DNA from: Paenibacillus sp. FSL R5-0766
GTDB taxonomy: Bacteria; Bacillota; Bacilli; Paenibacillales; Paenibacillaceae
DNA: 64,000 nucleotides
Direction of reading: 5' to 3'
Assembly (NCBI RefSeq): GCF_037971845.1
Contig: NZ_CP150227.1
Coordinates: 2,418,001-2,482,000, forward strand
Shown in pieces: positions 9,248 to 17,471 of this stretch (the stretch's first letter is position 1; every line of letters begins with the position of its first letter). A program made the translations under genes and the position numbers. The notes beneath the pieces were generated by a model. It worked only from the letters and a program-made list of their open reading frames with translations. It was not told the DNA's origin and did not search any database.

Positions 9248-9329
9248 CATGCTGAACTTAATATGTTGGATTAGATATTGAATTGAAATATTTTTGGGTA
9301 TGAGTGACTTCGGAGCAGTGTAGGGGACG

Positions 9330-9475
9330 GGATCGATTCTGGAGAAGCGTTAGCGTTCGCCTTTATCACCTCATTTTCACCTTTTAAATTAAGTTCGAAA
9401 AATGAGGGGGTAACAGCGATTGAAAGAACGAACCGTCGCCGGAACGACCATACGAGAGTCGAAGTAGCAGTTTAG
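9330..9475 (+). repeat. Intergenic structured repeat, copy 2
   Basis: A small GAAGC/GC-TTC hairpin (about 9342-9357) is followed by a 15-base arm 9363-9377 that pairs with 9399-9413, then a tail CAGCGATTGAAAGAACGAACC. Parts, order and spacing match copy 1 before smc (845-1000) and the tail aligns without gaps. The stem CCTCATTTT/AAAATGAGG has swapped base pairs relative to copy 1. It is 27 bases before the rimM start, on the same strand. Confidence 0.6.
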
Positions 9476-9501
9476 TCTGATTTAATTTCGTAGGAGGAAA
9501 T

Positions 9502-10014
9502 ATGGCAGAATTTATGAATGTAGGTAAAATCGTTAATACGCATGGAATTCGCGGTGAGGTAAGAATCATGCCTTTAACTGATTTCCCGGAAGTGCGTTTC
9601 GCGAAAAATGCAGAGTTGTTTTTCTTTACACCAGATAATCATCCCGTCATGGTTAACGTGGAGTCTTCACGTTTGCATAAAAATATGTATATTCTTCGTC
9701 TGAAAGAGTACGGGAATATTAATGAAGTAGAAAAGTTTAAAGGCGGCATGGCCAAAGTGTTAAAAGAAAACCTGGCTGAGCTGGACGAAGGTGAATACTA
9801 CTTCCATCAAATCGTTGGGTGTTCGGTCATCACCGAAGAGGGTGAGACGCTTGGAACCATCTCTGAAATTTTGACTCCGGGTGCCAATGATGTATGGGTT
9901 GTCAAAACGCCAGCAGGCAAAGAAGTGCTGATTCCCGTTATTGATGATGTAGTGCTTGATGTGGACATCGAACAGCAGCAAGTGAAGATTCACCTGATGG
10001 AAGGGCTGCTGTAA
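9502..10014 (+). CDS. rimM: 16S rRNA processing protein RimM
   Basis: RimM is an assembly factor that binds S19 and helps mature the 3' head domain of the 30S subunit. The 170 residues show the N-terminal beta-barrel with [16 protein letters not shown] and a C-terminal PRC-barrel domain containing [28 protein letters not shown] precedes the ATG. One base separates its stop from trmD, so the two are co-translated or co-transcribed. Confidence 0.97.
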   Translation: MAEFMNVGKIVNTHGIRGEVRIMPLTDFPEVRFAKNAELFFFTPDNHPVMVNVESSRLHKNMYILRLKEYGNINEVEKFKGGMAKVLKENLAELDEGEYYFHQIVGCSVITEEGETLGTISEILTPGANDVWVVKTPAGKEVLIPVIDDVVLDVDIEQQQVKIHLMEGLL

Positions 10015-10015
10015 C

Positions 10016-10783
10016 ATGAAAGTGGATGTATTAACGCTATTCCCGGAGATGTTTGAAGGTGTGTTCGGAGCAAGCATTCTGGGCAAAGCTCAAACGAAGG
10101 GGCTCGTATCCCTTGGTGCAACCAACTTCCGAAATTATGCGACCAATAAACATAACACAGTAGATGATGCTCCTTACGGTGGGGGCGGGGGCATGGTGCT
10201 AAAACCAGATCCGATCTTTGCTGCTGTAGAAGATGTGCTGGAGCAACGCGGAGAAGCCGCTGCAACCATGAAAGCTCCACGTATCATCCTAATGTGTCCG
10301 CAAGGTGAGACGTTTACACAGAAAAAAGCAGAAGAACTTGTACAGGAAGATCATCTGATTTTTATATGTGGACATTATGAAGGTTACGATGAGCGCATCC
10401 GCGAATTTCTCGTGACGGATGAACTATCCATTGGTGATTACGTACTCACGGGTGGGGAGTTACCTGCAATGGTTGCGATCGACAGCATCGTACGTCTTAT
10501 ACCCGGTGTGCTTGGCAATGAGACAAGTGCCGTGACGGATTCCTTCAGCACTGGACTTTTGGAATACCCACACTACACACGTCCACCCGAGTTTAGGGGG
10601 ATGAAAGTGCCGGACATGCTGTTGTCAGGACACCATCTGAACATTGAGGCGTGGCGCAGAGAGCAATCTTTGCTTCGTACGCTGGAGCGCAGACCAGAAA
10701 TGTTGGAAACGGCCGATTTGACGGATAAAGAGCGGGTTTGGCTGAAAAAGATCCGCTCAAATCGTGAAAATGGCACAGAGTAA
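10016..10783 (+). CDS. trmD: tRNA (guanine(37)-N1)-methyltransferase TrmD
   Basis: TrmD methylates G37 next to the anticodon using S-adenosylmethionine, which prevents frameshifting; it is usually essential. The 255-residue SPOUT protein has the N-terminal [15 protein letters not shown], the glycine-rich [17 protein letters not shown], and the trefoil-knot segment [15 protein letters not shown] that binds the cofactor. In B. subtilis rplS follows directly; here three accessory genes and about 3.2 kb separate them. Confidence 0.98.
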   Translation: MKVDVLTLFPEMFEGVFGASILGKAQTKGLVSLGATNFRNYATNKHNTVDDAPYGGGGGMVLKPDPIFAAVEDVLEQRGEAAATMKAPRIILMCPQGETFTQKKAEELVQEDHLIFICGHYEGYDERIREFLVTDELSIGDYVLTGGELPAMVAIDSIVRLIPGVLGNETSAVTDSFSTGLLEYPHYTRPPEFRGMKVPDMLLSGHHLNIEAWRREQSLLRTLERRPEMLETADLTDKERVWLKKIRSNRENGTE

Positions 10784-10829
10784 GTATATGTATCGTTGAA
10801 CACGTAAATATATCTTTTTAGAGAGTACG

Positions 10830-10866
10830 AAAAATCCAACCTTGATACCAAAGGTTGGATTTTTTT
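10830..10866 (+). terminator. Terminator after trmD
   Basis: AAAAATCCAACCTT and the matching AAGGTTGGATTTTT form a strong hairpin ending in seven T. The A run on the left also makes it work on the minus strand. Confidence 0.9.
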
Positions 10867-10886
10867 CGTGTGTTTTGTAAATAAAG

Positions 10887-10914
10887 TTGGATATTCATTG
10901 GGTTATTCTATAAA
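10887..10914 (+). promoter_or_regulatory. Possible promoter of the VOC gene
   Basis: TTGGAT (10887-10892), 16 bases, TATAAA (10909-10914), about 57 bases before the start codon. Confidence 0.45.
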
Positions 10915-10970
10915 ATGGAGTTATATTTCAAAACTTAGTTTCACTCAATGAAACAAAAGGAGGTGTATGA

Positions 10971-11342
10971 ATGTACAATATTATTGGTCTTGATCATATT
11001 CAGCTCGCAGCACCAGAAGGTTGTGAAGCGGAGGCACGTCATTTTTTCAATAAAGTACTGGGCTGGACGGAAATTCTTAAACCTGAAATTCTGAGAAAAC
11101 GGGGTGGTGTATGGTTCGAGTGTGGCAGACACCAAGTGCATATTGGAGTACAAAGAGATTTTATTCTCGCCACAAAAGCTCATCCGGCATTTCATGTACA
11201 ACATTTGGATCAGTTGCGTGAACATCTCATTCATAACCAAATTCATATTGTCGATGACGAAGCAAGGGCAGATGAAGGTGTAAGACGTTTCTATATAAAT
11301 GATCCTTTTGGCAATCGCCTTGAGTTTTTAGAGTGGGTTTAA
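10971..11342 (+). CDS. VOC (glyoxalase/bleomycin resistance fold) family protein
   Basis: The 123-residue protein is one vicinal-oxygen-chelate unit of two beta-alpha-beta-beta-beta modules. LDHIQLAAP at the start, HPAFHVQHL in the middle and NDPFGNRLEFLEW at the end supply the His and Glu positions that bind a metal in this superfamily. Close relatives are annotated as glyoxalases, but the substrate cannot be read from the sequence. AAAGGAGGTG precedes the ATG. It has its own promoter and sits in the insert between trmD and rplS. Confidence 0.85.
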   Translation: MYNIIGLDHIQLAAPEGCEAEARHFFNKVLGWTEILKPEILRKRGGVWFECGRHQVHIGVQRDFILATKAHPAFHVQHLDQLREHLIHNQIHIVDDEARADEGVRRFYINDPFGNRLEFLEWV

Positions 11343-11494
11343 AATCATTCGTTTAAATCGTTTAATTACATAGGCACTTTTTTGCAGCTTTGAACTTTTT
11401 TGCATGATTCTAAATAGGGTTGTAAAAGAAAGGGATTTTCTTTATGGTGAACTCAGCTGGAATTGAATAATAAAGATAGCTGAGGAGGAAGGTT

Positions 11495-12742
11495 ATGAAT
11501 CATCAGCCTTATGAAATCGCCAGAGTAGATATTAGCCAAGCCGGAGAACGCTGCAAAATGCTTTTGGGAGATCTTAATGGGGACGGTAGACTTGAAATGT
11601 TGCTGGTACAGGCAGATGGGGGCATAGACGATCGGTATGTTCCGCATCAGGTATGCTGTTTGACTGCATTTGATCTGGAAGGAACATTACTATGGCAGGT
11701 CGGAACTCCCGATCCCGATGCAGGTGGTCCGGGTTCAGACTATCCCGCTCAGGTCGCAGATTGGGATGGAGATGGCAATAATGAAGTATTGTGTGTCATG
11801 GACAAACAATTTCTCGTATTGGATGGCCGGACCGGAGAGATCAAAGAAACACGTGATCTGCCAGGTGATGAAGCACATGACTGCATTATTCTCGCCAACC
11901 TGACGGGTAACCAGCAGAGAATGGACATTTTACTGAAAGACCGCTATAAGACGTTATGGGCACTTGACCATGATTTTAATTTGTTATGGAAGCACGAAGG
12001 GAACCCAGGACATTTTCCATGGGTATATGATATCGATGGAGATGGGAAAGATGAAGTGATGGCCGGATATGACATGTTGGATCATGATGGGACGTTATTA
12101 TGGTCTTGTCATAATCTTGATGATCATGCTGACTGTATATGGTTTGGAGACGTTGACGGTGATGGGGAAGTTGAGGTTGTTATCGGTGGCAGTGTTACGG
12201 TCATGATGGACCGCTACGGTAATGAGAAGTGGCGTTATGAAGATTCGATTGAATCACAGCATATTGCGTTAGGTCATTTTTGTACTGGAATGGAAGGTTT
12301 ACAGACTGCAGGTCTGGACCGGATTGTCCGTGGGGATGAGCATGGTAAGGATGGAATGTTCATGCTGGATAGCGCAGGGAGAGAAATTTGGAAAGAAAAT
12401 CGCACGACTCGTGGTTGGTTAACCATTATAGAGCCTGTATGTAACTGGGATGAAGGTGAACCCGATTATATTTTGGCGTATCGCCGAGGTGGAGATGTGT
12501 TGCCTTCTTTGGTAGATGGAGATATGAAAACGGTTACTGAATTCCCGAAAGAGGGATATGTAGTACATGCAGATCTGGTCCAGACCGGACAGGAACAGAT
12601 CATCATCTATGACGCAGAGGAAGCAGTGATTTATTCCAGCTCTCCAATGACATTATCACTTACCGATGCAAAAAGAGCCAAGCCACAGCTTAAAAGGCTG
12701 TATAGCTCGACTCTGTATCCAGGCGGTGAAGTTAAACTCTAG
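11495..12742 (+). CDS. FG-GAP/VCBS-like beta-propeller protein with calcium-binding loops
   Basis: I recognise the fold but not a function. The 415 residues contain four calcium-loop motifs of the form DxDGDGxxE: DLNGDGRLE (about 27), DWDGDGNNE (about 90), DIDGDGKDE (about 180) and DVDGDGEVE (about 215), each ending a propeller blade with nearby LLW or W-rich strands. This resembles the propeller of rhamnogalacturonan lyases (PL11) and integrin-like FG-GAP proteins. There is no signal peptide or membrane segment, so it appears cytoplasmic, unusual for such a domain. GAGGAGG precedes ATG 11495. Its stop is three bases from the stop of the converging deacetylase gene. Confidence 0.75.
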   Translation: MNHQPYEIARVDISQAGERCKMLLGDLNGDGRLEMLLVQADGGIDDRYVPHQVCCLTAFDLEGTLLWQVGTPDPDAGGPGSDYPAQVADWDGDGNNEVLCVMDKQFLVLDGRTGEIKETRDLPGDEAHDCIILANLTGNQQRMDILLKDRYKTLWALDHDFNLLWKHEGNPGHFPWVYDIDGDGKDEVMAGYDMLDHDGTLLWSCHNLDDHADCIWFGDVDGDGEVEVVIGGSVTVMMDRYGNEKWRYEDSIESQHIALGHFCTGMEGLQTAGLDRIVRGDEHGKDGMFMLDSAGREIWKENRTTRGWLTIIEPVCNWDEGEPDYILAYRRGGDVLPSLVDGDMKTVTEFPKEGYVVHADLVQTGQEQIIIYDAEEAVIYSSSPMTLSLTDAKRAKPQLKRLYSSTLYPGGEVKL

Positions 12743-12745
12743 GTT

Positions 12746-13711
12746 TCACTGGTCATTCTCCGATGCAGGTAATTCGTTCTGCGGACTCGATTCGGGTTGA
12801 AGCAAGGACGCCAGATCAGTACCTGTCGTGACCGTCAAGCGAGGCAGCTTCATGGGATGATCTCCTGGATGCACAAATCCAGACTTTACGGTAAATGCCA
12901 TGCGATATCCATGTTGTTGTAACTTGTAGATCATCTGTGTACTGGTATAACCAAAAGGATAGGCCAGATAAGGTGTGTCTATTCCGGTTTGCTTCATATG
13001 CTGGATATCATCATCCAGAAGACTGGTGTCCAGACCGACAGGTACGCTGTTGCCACAGCGCATAAATCCCTTGTGATGCAAGTTATAGGTATGGCTGTTA
13101 AATTCAAATACGTCAGTTGCGGCCTGCATCTCTGGTCTGGAGATGAAACTTTTTTTGGCAGGGTCAAATTCCGAAGGCTGATCTTGAATTTTGCTGCCAA
13201 TGACAAACAATGAGGCGTGGAAATTATATTTTTGAAGCACAGGGTAAGCTAACGTATAATTGTTGTGGTATCCATCATCAAATGTAATCACAATAGATTT
13301 TTGTGGCAGGGAAATCTTCCCGCTAACATATTGTTCAAGCTGATCCAGTGTAATCGTGCGGTAGCCTTCATCATGCAGGTATTTCATATTTTGCTCGAAG
13401 TCCTCCAGATTAATGATGGATTTATTACCTGTCTCGTGATTGTTCAGTTTGGGTTCTATGTAATGATACATCAGTACAGGAACTTCTGTAGCGGTACCTC
13501 GTTCAACCCTGAAGGTAGAACGATCCAGCGCAGGTTGGTTAGAGAAGTCAGTGTGTGACAGCTCGAATGCTTTGCGTTTGACTATGTCCCAGGATGTGCA
13601 GGCTTTGTGTGACAGTGCATTCGTTGGATGAGTTACGGCATATGCATATAGTGTAATGGAGCATGTGAGCATGGCAAGTAGGGCAAGTGTGATCTTTTTC
13701 CAATATTTCAT
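12746..13711 (-). CDS. Secreted polysaccharide deacetylase (CE4 family)
   Basis: The 321-residue protein begins with a signal peptide or membrane anchor (KKITLALLAMLTCSITLYA) followed by the NodB domain. Motif 1 ITFDDGYHNN gives the catalytic base and metal-binding Asp, motif 2 NSHTYNLHH the zinc histidines, and motif 3 YLAYPFGYTS the substrate pocket. The VPVLMYHYIEP entry motif is that of IcaB/PgaB-like and YxkH-like deacetylases, which remove acetyl groups from cell-wall or exported N-acetylglucosamine polymers. The exact substrate is not known. It is convergent with the propeller gene, with no room for a terminator between them. Confidence 0.9.
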   Translation of the reverse strand: MKYWKKITLALLAMLTCSITLYAYAVTHPTNALSHKACTSWDIVKRKAFELSHTDFSNQPALDRSTFRVERGTATEVPVLMYHYIEPKLNNHETGNKSIINLEDFEQNMKYLHDEGYRTITLDQLEQYVSGKISLPQKSIVITFDDGYHNNYTLAYPVLQKYNFHASLFVIGSKIQDQPSEFDPAKKSFISRPEMQAATDVFEFNSHTYNLHHKGFMRCGNSVPVGLDTSLLDDDIQHMKQTGIDTPYLAYPFGYTSTQMIYKLQQHGYRMAFTVKSGFVHPGDHPMKLPRLTVTTGTDLASLLQPESSPQNELPASENDQ

Positions 13712-13930
13712 GAGTCTTGGGATTCTCCTTTTAAAGTGGTCAATAAGTTATATCATAGACGATATTACTACACGGGAAGTTACAGTATTTTTTCTTGCAT
13801 CAGGTTGACTTGCAGATGAGAACGTTGATTCATGATCCATATGAGAGAATGTATTTTAGAATGAAGTCAACATGAGATGGATGAGTATCAGCGTTGCTGA
13901 TTGAACAATAGGCATTCTGTTTAATTTCTC

Positions 13931-13959
13931 TTGTGTTTTGATATGCTGCGTGATACAAT
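13931..13959 (+). promoter_or_regulatory. Promoter of rplS
   Basis: TTGTGT (13931-13936), 17 bases, TACAAT (13954-13959). It makes rplS transcription independent of trmD. Confidence 0.7.
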
Positions 13960-13976
13960 AAGTCTGTTATGTGGAA

Positions 13977-14042
13977 TACGGCGGTCCTCTATGGATAATG
14001 AAGGAGACAAGGTGATCTCTGGAAGAAGTATGAACGCCTGTA
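13977..14042 (+). ncRNA. Possible L19 autoregulatory leader
   Basis: The stretch between the rplS promoter and its ribosome binding site folds into a domain closed by TACGGCG (13977-13983) and CGCC-T-GTA (14035-14042), with a short inner stem TCCT/AGGA competing with GGAGA/TCTCT. Firmicutes rplS genes are known to have an L19-binding leader (Rfam L19_leader), but I cannot confirm a match without a covariance-model search. Confidence 0.35.
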
Positions 14043-14061
14043 CGGAAGGAGGGAGTCATAG

Positions 14062-14403
14062 ATGAATATCGTTCAAGCGATTACACAAGAACAACTTCGT
14101 AAGGATATTCCGAGTTTTCGTCCTGGTGACACTTTGAAAGTGCACGTTAAGGTAATCGAGGGAACTCGTGAGCGTATCCAATTGTTCGAAGGTGTTGTGA
14201 TTAAACGCCGTGGTGGTGGAATCAGTGAGACTTTTACAGTTCGTAAAATTTCTTACGGTGTAGGTGTGGAAAGAGCTTTCCCGCTTCATTCCCCAAAAAT
14301 CGATAGAATCGAAGTGGCTCGCCGTGGTAAAGTTCGTCGTGCGAAGCTTTATTATCTTCGTGAACTACGCGGTAAAGCAGCGAGAATTAAAGAAATTCGT
14401 TAA
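14062..14403 (+). CDS. rplS: 50S ribosomal protein L19
   Basis: L19 lies at the subunit interface and contributes to bridges with 16S rRNA. The 113 residues carry the family signature [16 protein letters not shown] near the start, [20 protein letters not shown] in the middle and [16 protein letters not shown] at the end. GGAGGGAG precedes the ATG. It has its own promoter and terminator, so it forms a single-gene unit here instead of ending the rimM-trmD operon. Confidence 0.98.
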   Translation: MNIVQAITQEQLRKDIPSFRPGDTLKVHVKVIEGTRERIQLFEGVVIKRRGGGISETFTVRKISYGVGVERAFPLHSPKIDRIEVARRGKVRRAKLYYLRELRGKAARIKEIR

Positions 14404-14417
14404 TATAACGGATACCG

Positions 14418-14450
14418 GGAAGGGCTTGGAGACAAGCCCTTTTCGTTTTT
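14418..14450 (+). terminator. Terminator after rplS
   Basis: AAGGGCTTG pairs perfectly with CAAGCCCTT around a GAGA loop, followed by TTCGTTTTT. Confidence 0.9.
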
Positions 14451-14553
14451 GTCCGGGAAAAGTTGAACCGGAGGTACACTTCCGAGTAAAATGGTATGGC
14501 AACGCATGCGGTGAATAGTCCGGGAGGCTTGTAAAATCAGTTATTGAAGTGCG

Positions 14554-14593
14554 TGTTCAAAAAGACCGGTTTTCAGTACCGACTTTTTGAACA
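14554..14593. repeat. Long hairpin, probably a dispersed intergenic repeat
   Basis: TGTTCAAAAAG (14554-14564) pairs perfectly with CTTTTTGAACA (14583-14593); an inner CGGT/ACCG stem caps it. No T run follows. The type of sequence looks like a repeat found between genes in related genomes, but only one copy is in this window. Confidence 0.45.
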
Positions 14594-14724
14594 ACCTCTT
14601 GAAGGCATTTGAATTGTGGATTAAATGTACTGTAATGCTTGGTGAAAGATTACATAACTGATGTGAATGTTTTGTATCCATCCATGGAGTTATTGGAACG
14701 ATACAGAATGCTGGATGTGTGTAC

Positions 14725-14733
14725 TGCTATAAA
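14725..14733 (+). promoter_or_regulatory. Extended -10 promoter element for lepB
   Basis: TGCTATAAA fits the TGnTATAAT extended -10 form and lies 30 bases before the lepB start. No clear -35 is seen. Confidence 0.4.
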
Positions 14734-14762
14734 CATGTACTGTGAAGAGAGGAAGATCTTGA

Positions 14763-15383
14763 ATGGAACAAGAAGTTCAACATGACCGGGGCAATCCTGC
14801 CGAAGAGAAAAACAGTCGATCCAAAAAAGCCAAAAATGAAATTGTTGAATGGCTTAAAGCCATTGTTATCGCATTAGTTCTCGTCATTCTGATTCGGTGG
14901 TTGCTCTTCAAACCGTTTGTTGTGGACGGTCCGTCCATGCAGCCGAACTTTGAAACGGGTGAACGTGTGATCGTCAACGAAATCTTATATGATATCAGAG
15001 AACCGAAGCGCGGTGAAGTTATCGTCTTCCACGTACCATCCGAAGGTCGAGATTTCATTAAACGTGTTATTGCTGTAGAAGGTGATACCGTTGAGGTTCA
15101 GGACGATACCGTGATGGTTAACGGTAAAAAGATTGATGAAACGTATATTCAAGGAGCCATTGATGCAGCTGAAGCAAATGGTGGAACCTATAACGTGAAG
15201 GATTTCCCGAATGAGCAGTTCCCTGATGGCAAAGTGCCTGCAGGTCATGTATTTGTCATGGGAGATAACCGTCCAAATAGTACAGACAGCCGTATGATCG
15301 GTTATGTTTCGTTAAAAGATATTATTGGTCGTGCAGATGTGATTTTCTGGCCGATTGGTGAGATCAAGTGGATCAACCACTGA
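14763..15383 (+). CDS. lepB: Type I signal peptidase
   Basis: The 206-residue enzyme removes signal peptides from exported proteins on the outer face of the membrane. A charged cytoplasmic N-terminus (1-29) precedes one membrane helix (about 30-49). The catalytic Ser58 is in DGPSMQP and Lys100 in DFIKRVIA; GDNRPNSTDSR is the conserved box E. This is a SipS-type Gram-positive enzyme. GAGAGGAAG lies before the ATG. rbgA follows after 30 bases, an arrangement common in Bacillales. Confidence 0.96.
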   Translation: MEQEVQHDRGNPAEEKNSRSKKAKNEIVEWLKAIVIALVLVILIRWLLFKPFVVDGPSMQPNFETGERVIVNEILYDIREPKRGEVIVFHVPSEGRDFIKRVIAVEGDTVEVQDDTVMVNGKKIDETYIQGAIDAAEANGGTYNVKDFPNEQFPDGKVPAGHVFVMGDNRPNSTDSRMIGYVSLKDIIGRADVIFWPIGEIKWINH

Positions 15384-15413
15384 AATTGAAGTAAATAATG
15401 AGGTGAAGACAAG

Positions 15414-16277
15414 TTGACGATACAATGGTTTCCAGGTCATATGACTCGAGCCAGACGCCAGATTCAGGATAAGTTAAAGCTCATCGACGTGGTCATCGAA
15501 CTATTGGATGCCCGTCTGCCTGTCTCCAGCCGTAATCCAATGATTGACGAAATATTGCTGGATAAACCCCGGATGATTTTGTTGAACAAATCGGATTTGG
15601 CAGATGCAAAAGTGACGCAAGAATGGATTGAATATTTCAAAAAAGAAGGAATTACCGCTTTCCCTGTAGATGCTTCGACGGGAACCAATGTTAAAGATAT
15701 TCCCGTGCAGGCCAAGCTTCTTCTTAAAGAAAAAATTGACCGTCAAATTGCTAAAGGGATTAATCCTCGTGCGGTTCGCGGGTTGATCGTAGGGATTCCC
15801 AATGTAGGTAAATCAACACTGATTAACCGACTGGCTGGACGGAGTATTGCGTTAACAGGAGATCGTCCTGGTGTGACGAAGGGGCAACAGTGGATCAAGG
15901 TAGGCAAAGAAATGGAGTTATTGGATACTCCGGGTATTCTTTGGCCCAAGTTCGAAGATCAAAATGTAGGTTATCGTCTTGCTGTAACTGGTGCGATCAA
16001 AGAGGAAATTCTGAATGCAGAGGATATCGCCTTTTTTGGAATCAGTTACCTGATGCGTTATTACTGGGACGCTTTGGAAGAGAGATACGGACTTCAGGAG
16101 TTCTCCAAGGATGCAGATGATTCAGACAGTGTTATTGCGATTATGGAACAAGTCGGCCGTATCCGTGGATGTGTTGTAAGCGGTGGACGCATTGATCTGG
16201 AAAAGGCATCACGAGCATTTCTGCGTGAACTGCGAGCGGGTAAAATGGGACGTTTCTCTATGGAAGCTCCTTATTAA
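15414..16277 (+). CDS. rbgA: Ribosome biogenesis GTPase RbgA (YlqF)
   Basis: RbgA is needed for late 50S assembly, notably uptake of L16. The motif order is circularly permuted, which is diagnostic: G4 NKSD at residues 58-61, then G1 GIPNVGKST at about 127 and G3 DTPG at about 175. The N-terminus IQWFPGHM is conserved. The C-terminal domain ends with the basic stretch [12 protein letters not shown]. The start is TTG 15414, preceded by GAGGTGA. Length, 287 residues, is normal. A terminator follows. Confidence 0.97.
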   Translation: MTIQWFPGHMTRARRQIQDKLKLIDVVIELLDARLPVSSRNPMIDEILLDKPRMILLNKSDLADAKVTQEWIEYFKKEGITAFPVDASTGTNVKDIPVQAKLLLKEKIDRQIAKGINPRAVRGLIVGIPNVGKSTLINRLAGRSIALTGDRPGVTKGQQWIKVGKEMELLDTPGILWPKFEDQNVGYRLAVTGAIKEEILNAEDIAFFGISYLMRYYWDALEERYGLQEFSKDADDSDSVIAIMEQVGRIRGCVVSGGRIDLEKASRAFLRELRAGKMGRFSMEAPY

Positions 16278-16347
16278 AAAAATGGACTCTACACGATGAA
16301 GATCATTATCTTTATCTGTTCATTTCATATATACAAGTGCCGAAAGA

Positions 16348-16386
16348 AGCGGCCGTTACCGGATTACCGGGAGCGGTCGTTTTTTG
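16348..16386 (+). terminator. Terminator after rbgA
   Basis: CGGCCG and CGGTCG enclose an inner CCGG/CCGG stem, followed by seven T. Confidence 0.88.
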
Positions 16387-16739
16387 TGTATACAAACGCG
16401 GAAGTAGAGCTGGAACATACGTTGAAAACGATAAAATGGAAGAGGATTGAAGAACAGTATGCTTTATGGAATTGGCTGGCCTATATATCAGGTGCATCTA
16501 AATCGTGCTATGATGAATGGTGGTGCAATTTAAATTACACGAGGTCTGATATATTCAATTTAAACCATCAAATACCGATAAATGAAGACATCACTATCTT
16601 TATATTGTGAACCTCAAGGAAAAGTTTTGCTGAGAGAGACAGGTTGTACAGAACAAAAGACAGAGGATCTACGTCTATATTATAAAAAGTTGTAAGTGAT
16701 ACGCATGCTGAAAAAGCGTGGGTAGAGGAGATGAGCGTT
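16387..16739. other. 353-base non-coding stretch before rnhB
   Basis: I see no convincing gene. A frame at 16296-16610 crosses the terminator and lacks a ribosome binding site. The sequence is AT-rich with a short palindrome AATTTAAATT near 16530. A promoter for rnhB must lie here but I cannot place it with confidence. Confidence 0.5.
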
Positions 16740-17441
16740 ATGGTTGAAAATAATGAAGAGATCGGGTTGAATCTACTGGATACCCCGATTGGACCAAAGA
16801 AGAAAAAAGAAGCGAGTGAACCTCGAGATCTGTTGCTCTATGAGCGGGAGTATTGGGACAGTGGGTTTGAACGTATTGCTGGTATTGATGAGGTAGGACG
16901 GGGATGTTTGTTTGGGGATGTTGTCGCAGCGGCAGTTATTTTACCGAAGGATCTCATCCTGGAAGGTGTGAATGACTCCAAGAAATTAACGGAGAAAAAA
17001 CGTGATGCATTATATGACGTCATTATGGAAAAAGCGCTGGCGGTAGGTATCGGGTACGCGGATGCAGAGACAATTGATCGGCTTAATATCAAGCAGGCTG
17101 CGAGACTTGCGATGAAAAGAGCTGTTGAAGCATTGGGAGAAACTCCTGATTATATGCTGGTGGATGCCGAGAAGGTGGATGTGAATGTACCTCAACTGTC
17201 TATTATTAAAGGTGACGCCAACAGTCAATCGATCGCAGCAGCATCTATTATTGCCAAGGTAACGCGAGATCGGCTGTGCAAGGAAGAATGGGATACGTTA
17301 TATCCGGAATATGGTTTGTCGATACATAAAGGATATGCAACAAAAGTTCATCGGGAGCAGATTATGGCATTGGGGGCAACCCCGATGCATCGGCGCAGTT
17401 TTCTGGGCAACCTGCTTGGAGAGCAGCAATCTTTGTTTTAA
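16740..17441 (+). CDS. rnhB: Ribonuclease HII
   Basis: RNase HII removes RNA from RNA-DNA hybrids and single ribonucleotides from DNA. The sequence has the acidic active-site motifs GIDEVGRG, MLVDAEKV and the ASIIAKVTRDR segment. The residues before IAGIDEVGRG form a loosely conserved extension. Two in-frame ATG codons exist; GAGGAG touches the one at 16731 and is nine bases from 16740, so I choose 16740 (233 residues). The following gene starts 30 bases later and is probably in the same transcript. Confidence 0.95.
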   Translation: MVENNEEIGLNLLDTPIGPKKKKEASEPRDLLLYEREYWDSGFERIAGIDEVGRGCLFGDVVAAAVILPKDLILEGVNDSKKLTEKKRDALYDVIMEKALAVGIGYADAETIDRLNIKQAARLAMKRAVEALGETPDYMLVDAEKVDVNVPQLSIIKGDANSQSIAAASIIAKVTRDRLCKEEWDTLYPEYGLSIHKGYATKVHREQIMALGATPMHRRSFLGNLLGEQQSLF

Positions 17442-17471
17442 CATAGGTTTGAAGGAAGGAGGGGGAGAGAT

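Larger units (their letters stand above)
13712..14061. other. 350-base divergent intergenic region between the deacetylase gene and rplS
   Basis: It holds the upstream region of the minus-strand deacetylase (an AAAAGGAGAA site reads leftward just above 13711), the rplS promoter at 13931-13959 and a folded rplS leader at 13977-14042. Nothing coding is seen. Confidence 0.6.
14404..14762. other. 359-base intergenic region between rplS and lepB
   Basis: It contains the rplS terminator, a long hairpin at 14554-14593 with no T run, and an extended -10 element before lepB. No other gene is seen. Confidence 0.6.

Noticed and set aside
11376..11404. Direct repeat ACTTTTTTGCA (two copies, 18 bases apart)
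   Set aside because: Short and T-rich; easily chance in an AT-rich gap, with no symmetry.
16296..16610. Open frame of 104 codons between rbgA and rnhB
   Set aside because: It crosses a strong terminator, has no ribosome binding site and its composition is not protein-like.
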